Source of the DNA: Stutzerimonas stutzeri
Lineage (GTDB): Bacteria > Pseudomonadota > Gammaproteobacteria > Pseudomonadales > Pseudomonadaceae
DNA: 33,687 nucleotides
NCBI GenBank assembly: GCA_002345575.1
Contig: DDVX01000012.1
Span: 1 to 33,687 of the forward strand
Direction: 5' to 3'
The position numbers and the translations under genes are program-made. A model generated the notes under the pieces. That model saw only the letters and a list, made by a program, of their open reading frames with translations. It had not been told where the DNA came from and ran no database searches. Position 1 is the stretch's first letter, and each line of letters begins with the position of its first letter. Of the stretch, positions 15,264-21,961 are shown piece by piece.

Positions 15264-16526
15264 TCAGTCGGTCTCTTCGAGCTGCTTGGCTTTCCAGCCT
15301 CCGCCACCTGGCAGCAGCAGGTTAAGGACCAGTGCGATGATCGCGCACAGTGAAATCCCCGACAGGCTGAACTCGCCATAGCCGACGACCATGCCGCCGA
15401 TGCCGAACACCAGCGTCACCGAGACGATAATCAGGTTGCGCGCCTCGGACAGATCCACCTGGTGGCGGATCAGGGTGCTCAGGCCGACAACTGCGATCGA
15501 GCCGAACAGCAGGCAGAGAATGCCGCCCATCACTGGCACCGGAATGCTCAACAACGCCGCGCCGAACTTGCCAATGAATGCCAGGACGATGGCGAACACT
15601 GCAGCCCAGGTCATGACCTTCGGGTTGTAGTTCTTCGTAAGCATCACGGCGCCGGTGACTTCCGCATAGGTGGTGTTGGGCGGTCCACCGAACAGTCCCG
15701 CCGCTGAAGTTGCCAGGCCATCGCCCAGCAACGTGCGGTGCAGGCCCGGTTTCTTGATGAAGTTTTTGCCTGTAACTCCGCCAATCGCAACTACGCCGCC
15801 GATATGCTCAATGGCCGGCGCCAGTGCTACAGGGACCATGAACAGGATCGCGCCCCAATGAAATTCCGGAGCGACGAAGTTCGGCATGGCCAGCCAGGGT
15901 GCGGCGGCGATGCCGCTGGTGTCGACCACGCCGAAGGCGAAGCACAGGCCGTAACCCACCGCGACTCCTGCGAGGATCGGCACCAGGCGAAACAGGCCAC
16001 GACCCAGTACCGCTACCAGCAGGGTCGTCAGCAGTGCCGGCATTGAGATCATCATGGCGGTTTCGTAAGGGATTAGTTGCGCACTGCCATCGCCGGCCTT
16101 GCCCATCGCCATGTTCACCGCAACTGGTGATAGCGCCAGACCGATGGAGATGATCACCGGCGCAATGACCACTGGCGGCAGCAGTCGGTCGATGAAGCCG
16201 GGGCCGCGTAGCTGCACCGCAAAGCCCATTAGTATATAAACCACCCCTGCTGCCACCACGCCGCCGAGGACTGCGGGCAGGCCGAAGTCGGCCTTGGCAG
16301 CGATGATCGGCGCGATAAAGGCGAAGCTCGACGCCAGGAAAACCGGCACCTGACGCTTGGTGACGAGTTGAAACAGCAGGGTGCCGATGCCTGCCGTGAA
16401 CAATGCCACGTTGGGATCCATGCCAGTGATCAGCGGCATGAGCACCAGTGCACCGAACGCTACGAACAGCATCTGTGCGCCGGCTATAACCTGCCGGCCG
16501 AGGGGCTCTTCCATGACTTGCGACAT
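15264..16526 (-). CDS. uraA: uracil permease (NCS2 family)
   Basis: An inner-membrane nucleobase:proton symporter of 420 residues with about 14 hydrophobic segments. Family features include the N-terminal QMLFVAFGALVLMPLITG, the half-helix segments around VFLASSFAFIAPI, EHIGGVVAIGGVTGKNF with the substrate-binding Glu, and GLFGGPPNTTYAEVTGAV. Together with upp, which starts just upstream, it takes up and traps uracil; specificity for uracil rather than xanthine rests largely on that neighbour. Starts two bases after the upp stop. Confidence 0.93.
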   Translation of the reverse strand: MSQVMEEPLGRQVIAGAQMLFVAFGALVLMPLITGMDPNVALFTAGIGTLLFQLVTKRQVPVFLASSFAFIAPIIAAKADFGLPAVLGGVVAAGVVYILMGFAVQLRGPGFIDRLLPPVVIAPVIISIGLALSPVAVNMAMGKAGDGSAQLIPYETAMMISMPALLTTLLVAVLGRGLFRLVPILAGVAVGYGLCFAFGVVDTSGIAAAPWLAMPNFVAPEFHWGAILFMVPVALAPAIEHIGGVVAIGGVTGKNFIKKPGLHRTLLGDGLATSAAGLFGGPPNTTYAEVTGAVMLTKNYNPKVMTWAAVFAIVLAFIGKFGAALLSIPVPVMGGILCLLFGSIAVVGLSTLIRHQVDLSEARNLIIVSVTLVFGIGGMVVGYGEFSLSGISLCAIIALVLNLLLPGGGGWKAKQLEETD

Positions 16527-16528
16527 GC

Positions 16529-17167
16529 TCAGACGTCCTTCTGCTTGGTACCGAAAAGCTTGTCGCCGGCATCGCCGAGGCCGGGCACAATGTAGCCGTG
16601 CTCATCCAGACGCTCGTCGATCGAGGCGGTATAAATAATGACGTCCGGATGGGCTTGCTCTACGACCTTGATGCCTTCGGGGGCGGCGACCAGCACCAGT
16701 GCGCGGATTTCCTTGCAGCCGGCTTTCTTCAGCATATCGATAGTCGCGACCATCGAGCCGCCTGTGGCCAGCATGGGGTCGATGATCATCGCCAGGCGCT
16801 GGTCGAGGTTGTCCACAAGGCGCTCCAGATAAGTATGGGCCTGCAGAGTTTCCTCATTGCGCGCGATGCCCACAGCGCTGACCTTGGCACCAGGAATCAG
16901 GCTGAGCACGCCATCAAGCATGCCGATACCGGCGCGCAGAATGGGCACTACGGTGATTTTCTTGCCGGAGATCTTTTCCACCTGAACCGGGCCGCACCAG
17001 CCATCTATGCTGTAGTTTTCCAGCGGCATGTCGCGAGTAGCTTCGTACGTCAGGATCGACCCGACCTCCTGCGCCAGTTCGCGGAAGTTCTTGGTACTGA
17101 TATCGGCACGGCGCATCAGCCCAAGTTTGTGGCGAATAAGCGGGTGGCGAATCTCTTGAATGGGCAT
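16529..17167 (-). CDS. upp: uracil phosphoribosyltransferase
   Basis: Makes UMP from uracil and PRPP in the pyrimidine salvage pathway. The 212-residue enzyme shows RHPLIRHKLGLMR at the N-terminus, the PRPP-binding loop MIIDPMLATGGSM, and the uracil-binding C-terminal stretch around YIVPGLGDAGDKLFGT. It heads the upp–uraA transcript and diverges from hpt. PRPP would come from prs elsewhere in the window. Confidence 0.97.
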   Translation of the reverse strand: MPIQEIRHPLIRHKLGLMRRADISTKNFRELAQEVGSILTYEATRDMPLENYSIDGWCGPVQVEKISGKKITVVPILRAGIGMLDGVLSLIPGAKVSAVGIARNEETLQAHTYLERLVDNLDQRLAMIIDPMLATGGSMVATIDMLKKAGCKEIRALVLVAAPEGIKVVEQAHPDVIIYTASIDERLDEHGYIVPGLGDAGDKLFGTKQKDV

Positions 17168-17336
17168 GGCGGGCTCCGGCAGGCGAATAAACCGGCGTAG
17201 ATTAATGCATCGCGGGTGGGGCGGCTAATTATGTCGAGCGGCACTTGCCCTGCCGGTCTCGGCATCGGTATCGTCGCGCCCCTTGAACATGCAGTCAGCC
17301 GGCTGCTCGGGCCCATTACTGTTCTGGAGCATCGCA
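17168..17336. promoter_or_regulatory. divergent promoter region, upp / hpt
   Basis: A 169-base gap between divergent salvage genes must carry both promoters. CATAAT read leftward (about 17230) is a possible upp -10. TTGCCC with TATCGT 18 bases later is a weak hpt candidate. Neither is convincing, and no PurR-like or other recognisable operator is seen. Confidence 0.3.
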
Positions 17337-17894
17337 ATGTCCATCGATCTTGCCCACATCCGCCAAGTCATGGCTGAAGCGGATTGCCTACACACCGAAG
17401 CCGAGGTCGAGGCTGCCATCGAAGCAGTCGCGGGCAAAATCAACGCTGATCTGGCCGAGCGTAATCCCGTGGTGTTTTGTGTGATGAACGGCGGCTTGAT
17501 TTTTTCCGGCAAGCTGCTGACCAGGCTGAGCTTTCCGCTCGAGTTGTCCTACCTTCACGCCACGCGTTATCGCAATGAAACCAGTGGCGGCGACCTGTTC
17601 TGGAAGGCCAAGCCGGAAATCTCCTTTATCGACCGCGACGTGCTGATCATCGATGACATCCTCGACGAAGGGCATACCCTCGGCGCGATCATCGATTTCT
17701 GCCGCCATGCCGGTGCAGCCGCTGTGCATACCGCCGTACTGGTGGACAAAGATCACCAGCGCAAGGCGCGTCCCGATCTGAAGGCTGACTATGTAGGGCT
17801 GAACTGCAGCGACCGCTATGTGTTCGGTTACGGCATGGACTACAAGGGCTACTGGCGTAACGCGCCTGGCATTTATGCGGTGAAAGGGCTTTAA
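17337..17894 (+). CDS. hypoxanthine-guanine phosphoribosyltransferase
   Basis: Salvages hypoxanthine or guanine to the nucleotide with PRPP. The 185-residue type I phosphoribosyltransferase has the PRPP signature VLIIDDILDEGHTLGAI near residues 102–118, FCVMNGGLIFSGKLL with the pyrophosphate loop, and a C-terminal FGYGMDYKGYWRN resembling the base-stacking segment of HGPRTs. Start at ATG 17337, eight bases after GGAG. Base preference cannot be fixed from sequence; the family in Pseudomonas is annotated as hypoxanthine-guanine. Diverges from upp–uraA. Confidence 0.9.
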   Translation: MSIDLAHIRQVMAEADCLHTEAEVEAAIEAVAGKINADLAERNPVVFCVMNGGLIFSGKLLTRLSFPLELSYLHATRYRNETSGGDLFWKAKPEISFIDRDVLIIDDILDEGHTLGAIIDFCRHAGAAAVHTAVLVDKDHQRKARPDLKADYVGLNCSDRYVFGYGMDYKGYWRNAPGIYAVKGL

Positions 17895-17904
17895 CCTAAC
17901 CAGT

Positions 17905-17928
17905 AAAAACTTCGCGGCTGAAGCGAAG
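17905..17928 (-). terminator. minus-strand intrinsic terminator with no assigned gene
   Basis: CTTCGC (17910–17915) pairs with GCGAAG (17923–17928) around a seven-base loop. Read leftward the stem is followed by TTTTTA, a proper intrinsic terminator. On the + strand nothing T-rich follows, so it does not serve hpt, which ends at 17894. A leftward transcript from within 17929–18400 is implied. Confidence 0.6.
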
Positions 17929-18140
17929 ATCAGGCTGGCTAGGTAATAGCAGAAAGCGTAATCCCGGCGATGCCGGCGTCGCCAATTTCCAGCGACCGAA
18001 GCGACTTTGGCGATTTCGTCGCGCGATAGTGTTTCCTTTCGTCCCAATCTTTACGCCACGGTAACGTTCTGGGGCGTGTGGCTCTCCTGCCAAAGTAGTG
18101 TCTGGCAGGTACTTCCTCTGCCGCAACGCCCCAAGGGCGT
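17929..18140 (-). ncRNA. candidate structured leftward RNA
   Basis: Upstream of the minus-strand terminator lie several stems: GGGGCGT (18071–18077) with ACGCCCC (18126–18132), enclosing CCTGCCA/TGGCAGG (18086–18092 and 18103–18109). ACGCCC can instead pair with GGGCGT at 18135–18140, so two exclusive folds exist. A 76-codon frame beginning at TTG 18126 runs through it but has no ribosome site and no recognisable family. A small RNA or a decayed repeat are both possible. Confidence 0.3.
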
Positions 18141-18319
18141 CTGCGCAGGCTCGATAGAGACCCGATTATCCGATTTCCATCACGCGCAGGGCTGTAACAG
18201 CTCTACTTCGGTGCTTGCGTGCCCGCAGTCGGAGGCTAGTCTCTCTGATAGCCTAGCCGCGAGGGTGATGGCGCTGCGGTGCAAACCATCCTCGAAGCCC
18301 TTTGCTAGCAAGGCTGTTA

Positions 18320-18356
18320 GCACTAAAGGATTACATGGCAAATCAAACCTTAGTGC
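18320..18356. promoter_or_regulatory. inverted repeat upstream of the DUF1302 gene
   Basis: GCACTAAAGG (18320–18329) and CCTTAGTGC (18348–18356) are complementary apart from one extra base, with an 18-base spacer, ending 63 bases before the start codon. The position suits an activator site; the MalT-like regulator two genes downstream would be a natural candidate. This is inference from position only. Confidence 0.35.
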
Positions 18357-18419
18357 GCTTAACCGGTTGTCGCCGTCTGGTTAGGGTGGAGCGTACTTTG
18401 AACCAACCAGGAGCGCCTC

Positions 18420-20255
18420 ATGACAAAAACAACAAGGCAAGGATTCTTCCAGCCCAAGACACTGGCACTTGCCGTCGCACTGGGCACTGCTGCACCGGCT
18501 TATGCAGTCAATTTCAATATTGGGGAAATCGAGGGGCAGTTCGACTCGTCCATGTCTGTGGGCGCCAGTTGGGCGATGGACGGTCCGGATAGGGAGCTGG
18601 TGGGCGCGGCGAATGGCGGCACTGGTTTCACTCAGACCGGTGACGATGGGCGGTTGAATTTCAAGAAAGGCGAAACCTTCTCCAAGATCTTCAAGGGTGT
18701 GCATGACCTTGAGCTGCGTTACCGCGACAGCGGCGCTTTCGTTCGCGGCAAGTACTGGTACGACTTCGAACTGAAAGACGAGAGTCGCCTGCACAAGGAC
18801 ATCAGCGACAGCAATCGCAAGGAAGCCGCGCAATCCTCCGGCGCGCAAATTCTCGATGCTTTCCTTTATCACAACTATTCCCTAGGGGATCTCCCAGGGA
18901 CGGTGCGGGTTGGTCGCCAGGTTGTAAGTTGGGGCGAGAGCACCTTTATCGGTAATAGCATCAACTCCATTAACCCACTCGACGCCGCTGCTTTCCGTCG
19001 ACCGGGCGCGGAAATTAAGGAAGGTCTGATTCCGGTCAATATGCTCTATGTATCGCAAAGCCTAAGCGATCGTTTGAGCATGGAGGCGTTCTATCAGTTG
19101 GAGTGGGATCAGACGATTGTCGACAACTGCGGCACGTTCTTTTCTAGCGCGGATGTAGCGGCAGATGGTTGCAACAACAACTATCACATTCTTGGTCCGT
19201 TCAGCGCTGCTCAGGCTGCGGGTCTTGGAATGGCTGGCGTAACGGTAACTGACGAGGGGCTATTAGTACCTCGTGGGGGGGATCGTGACGCACGCGACTC
19301 GGGGCAGTTCGGTGTTGCCCTGCGTTGGCTCGGCGATAGCACCGAGTATGGTGCGTACTTTATGAATTATCACAGCCGGACCCCGAATCTGAGCATGCAG
19401 AATACGGATCTTGTTGGTGTGGCGACTGCCCAAACGATGCTTACGATGCCTGGGGGGGGGCAGGATGCAATGCTTGGCACTCTGCTTGGGCGTGGCCAGT
19501 ATTTCCTTGAGTATCCTGAGGATATACAGCTCTACGGTCTGAGCTTCTCTACCATTCTGCCTACAGGCACTGCCTGGTCCGGTGAAGTCAGCTACCGTCC
19601 AAACGCCCCTGTACAAATCAATACCACAGACACTACTTTTAAATTAGCGTCAGGTATCGGGACCATGCTGGGGGCTGACGCTCTCGGTATGCCCGGAGCT
19701 GGGGCTGCAGCCTTCGCTCAAGCGGGGCTTGAGCATAGTGGCTACAACCGCAAGGAAATTACCCAGATTCAGACAACCTTTACCCATTTCTTCGATCAGG
19801 TCTTGGGTGCTGGGCGTGTGACTGTTGTGGGCGAGATTGGTTATGCTCATGTAGGTGGTTTGGAAAGCAAACGGGATGTCCGTTACGGGCGAGATGCTAT
19901 CTACGGAACACCGGTAGGAGGTCAGCCTAGCAATATTCTTTCGGAAGCCCGTTACGGCTGGGACGGCTTCGTCACCGCCAACTCCTGGGGCTACCGATTG
20001 CGTGCTCTGGCTGACTACAGCAACGTCTTCGCCGGTGTAAACCTGACACCCAACATCTCCTTCTCCCATGACGTCGACGGCTACGGCCCCAACGGTCTGT
20101 TCAACGAAGGTGCTAAGGCCGTTAGCGTCGGACTGGATGCCGTGTACCAGAACACCTACACCGCCAGCCTGTCCTACACCGATTTCTTCGGCGGAGACTA
20201 CAACACGCTTACTGACCGTGACTTCCTCGCCTTCAGCGTGGGCGTGAACTTCTAA
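18420..20255 (+). CDS. DUF1302 family outer-membrane protein
   Basis: A 611-residue protein with a signal peptide (cleavage after AAPAYA, near residue 29) and a body of short amphipathic beta strands ending in VGVNF, as in outer-membrane barrels. Segments such as LRYRDSGAFVRGKYWYDFEL and GTVRVGRQVVSWGESTF fit the DUF1302 family as I know it; these proteins are tied to uptake or handling of hydrophobic substrates, but the function is unproven. The start follows AGGAG by nine bases. The central third (about 19120–19760) uses more A/T-ending codons than the ends and holds runs of seven and nine G. Followed 98 bases later by a DUF1329 gene, its usual partner. Confidence 0.88.
   Translation: MTKTTRQGFFQPKTLALAVALGTAAPAYAVNFNIGEIEGQFDSSMSVGASWAMDGPDRELVGAANGGTGFTQTGDDGRLNFKKGETFSKIFKGVHDLELRYRDSGAFVRGKYWYDFELKDESRLHKDISDSNRKEAAQSSGAQILDAFLYHNYSLGDLPGTVRVGRQVVSWGESTFIGNSINSINPLDAAAFRRPGAEIKEGLIPVNMLYVSQSLSDRLSMEAFYQLEWDQTIVDNCGTFFSSADVAADGCNNNYHILGPFSAAQAAGLGMAGVTVTDEGLLVPRGGDRDARDSGQFGVALRWLGDSTEYGAYFMNYHSRTPNLSMQNTDLVGVATAQTMLTMPGGGQDAMLGTLLGRGQYFLEYPEDIQLYGLSFSTILPTGTAWSGEVSYRPNAPVQINTTDTTFKLASGIGTMLGADALGMPGAGAAAFAQAGLEHSGYNRKEITQIQTTFTHFFDQVLGAGRVTVVGEIGYAHVGGLESKRDVRYGRDAIYGTPVGGQPSNILSEARYGWDGFVTANSWGYRLRALADYSNVFAGVNLTPNISFSHDVDGYGPNGLFNEGAKAVSVGLDAVYQNTYTASLSYTDFFGGDYNTLTDRDFLAFSVGVNF
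19452..19460 (+). repeat. run of nine G inside the DUF1302 gene
   Basis: Nine consecutive G encode three glycines (PGGGQ). A shorter seven-G run is at 19275–19281. Slippage by one base in either would break the frame of a surface protein, so these are possible contingency sites. The frame is intact in this sequence. Confidence 0.85.
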
Positions 20256-20353
20256 GAGCCTTGCTACCCCCGGCCGGTGTGCTACTAACGGCGCATCGGC
20301 AGATGCAGTAAGCAAGGCTGCGGCCAAACAAGATCTAGAGGAACTGCAAATCT

Positions 20354-21715
20354 ATGAAAACAACAAGAAAACTGTTCAGCGTCCTGGCCTTCTCGCTGCT
20401 GGCGAGTAGTGTGATGGCTGCCGTTTCACCGGAAGAAGTGGCCAAACTGGGCGCTTCGTTGACGCCGCTGGGCGCCGAGATGGCGGGTAATGCCGATGGC
20501 ACCATACCTGCCTGGTCCGGCGGTTTGGCTACTGACGCCGCGCCGCTCAAGAATGGCCACTTGACCAATCCGTTCAAGGATGAGCAGCCGCAGTTCGTTA
20601 TCACTGCGCAGAACGCCGAGCAGTACAAGGACAAGCTCAACGCTGGCCAGATGGCTATGTTCCAGCGCTATCCGGATACCTACAAGATTCGGGTATTCCC
20701 GACCCATCGCACCTCGGCTGTGCCTGACGCGATTTACGAGGCGGCCAAAAAGAGCGCGGCAAACACCGAGCTGGTTGAGGGTGGCAATGGGGTGAGCAAT
20801 TTCACCGACAGCCGTTACTACGCCTTCCCGATTCCGAAGGACGGTCTTGAAGTGATGTGGAATCACATCACTCGCTACCGCGGCGGAAACGTGCGCCGCA
20901 ACATCACCCAGGCCACCCCGCAAACCAATGGCAGCTACACCATGGTGCACTTCGAGGATGAGGTGGCTTTCCCGCTGGAGATGACCGATCTGGATCCCGA
21001 GCGCGCCAAGAACGCCTTGCTGTTCTTCAAGCAGCGCGTGACTGCACCGTCGCGTTTGGCCGGTAACGTGCTGCTGGTGCATGACTCGCTGGATCAGGTG
21101 AGGGAGCCGCGCCAGGCGTGGATCTACAACGCTGGTCAGCGCCGTGTGCGTCGCGCTCCGCAGGTTGCCTATGACGGTCCGGGTACCGCTTCCGACGGCA
21201 TGCGTACCACTGACAACTTCGATATGTTTAGCGGCGCGCCTGATCGTTACGACTGGAAGCTGATCGGCAAGAAAGAGATGTACATCCCGTACAACAGCTA
21301 CGAGATTGCATCCAGCGATATCAAGTACAGCGATATCATCAAGGCGGGGCACGTTAACCAGGATCTGGCGCGTTACGAGCTGCATCGTGTCTGGGAAGTC
21401 GAGGCTACGCTCAAGAGTGGCGAGCGCAATATCTACGGCAAGCGTCGTTTCTTCATCGATGAAGACAGCTGGACCATCGTTCAGTCGGAACTGTATGACG
21501 GTCGTGGTCAGCTGTGGCGTGTAGGCGAGGCCCATATGCTGCAGTACTACCAGCATCAGGCTCAGGCGTATGCCCTCGAAGCGCTGTACGACATCATTTC
21601 CGGGCGCTATATCGCAATTGGCATGGCCAACGAAGAGAAGCCGTGGGCATATGGCCATCGCGCTACGGCGCGGGACTTCACGCCGGCTGCGCTGCGCAAC
21701 GCCGGGGTGCGTTGA
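20354..21715 (+). CDS. DUF1329 family periplasmic/outer-membrane protein
   Basis: A 453-residue protein with a signal peptide (cleavage near SVMA|AVSPEE) and the family pattern: LGAEMAGNADGTIPAWSGG near the mature N-terminus, NNxTRY-like WNHITRYRGG, and DRYDWKLIGKKEMYIPYNSY. DUF1329 has a LolA/LppX-like fold and probably carries a lipophilic ligand between the membranes. There is no lipobox Cys. The ATG follows GAGGAA by about 12 bases. A strong terminator lies 25 bases after the stop, closing the DUF1302–DUF1329 unit. Confidence 0.88.
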   Translation: MKTTRKLFSVLAFSLLASSVMAAVSPEEVAKLGASLTPLGAEMAGNADGTIPAWSGGLATDAAPLKNGHLTNPFKDEQPQFVITAQNAEQYKDKLNAGQMAMFQRYPDTYKIRVFPTHRTSAVPDAIYEAAKKSAANTELVEGGNGVSNFTDSRYYAFPIPKDGLEVMWNHITRYRGGNVRRNITQATPQTNGSYTMVHFEDEVAFPLEMTDLDPERAKNALLFFKQRVTAPSRLAGNVLLVHDSLDQVREPRQAWIYNAGQRRVRRAPQVAYDGPGTASDGMRTTDNFDMFSGAPDRYDWKLIGKKEMYIPYNSYEIASSDIKYSDIIKAGHVNQDLARYELHRVWEVEATLKSGERNIYGKRRFFIDEDSWTIVQSELYDGRGQLWRVGEAHMLQYYQHQAQAYALEALYDIISGRYIAIGMANEEKPWAYGHRATARDFTPAALRNAGVR

Positions 21716-21740
21716 TCGAGGAACACCCTGAGGTGAATGA

Positions 21741-21766
21741 AGGCGGCCAACTGGCCGCCTTTTTTA
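21741..21766 (+). terminator. intrinsic terminator after the DUF1329 gene
   Basis: AGGCGGCCA (21741–21749) pairs with TGGCCGCCT (21752–21760), followed by a run of seven T. It is the strongest terminator in the window and separates the DUF1302/DUF1329 pair from the regulator gene. Confidence 0.92.
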
Positions 21767-21961
21767 TTTGCGCAACAAAGCATGATGGTTTTTTGCCATT
21801 ATTCGGGTCAGATAAGCCCGTACGCCTACACAAGTCGACAAAAGGTCCGGAATCGTGCAGCTTTGTGAGCTCGAAAACGCGTCGCCATTACCTCGTGGGG
21901 GTCAAGGTGGCTGCGTTTTTCACTGCATTCTCATGGATTGATAGAACAAGAGAGCCTCGCC

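Larger units (their letters stand above)
17895..18419. other. 525-base gene-poor region with dense secondary structure
   Basis: No open frame here has a credible start with a ribosome site or a recognisable family. The region holds a minus-strand terminator (17905–17928), the palindrome GGCGATGCCGGCGTCGCC (17966–17983), GCGAC/GTCGC (18001–18022), nested and alternative stems at 18071–18140, AGGCTA/TAGCCT (18233–18254) and GCACTAAAGG/CCTTAGTGC (18320–18356). The right end must contain the promoter of the DUF1302 gene. Confidence 0.6.

Noticed and set aside
17388..18047. 219-codon minus-strand frame spanning hpt and the gap after it
   Set aside because: Most of it is antisense to hpt and it starts at TTG without a ribosome site. 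Only the gap part could matter, and that is better explained as structured non-coding DNA.
20426..21658. 410-codon minus-strand frame opposite the DUF1329 gene
   Set aside because: The + strand protein has a signal peptide and family motifs; the antisense product has neither and no ribosome site.
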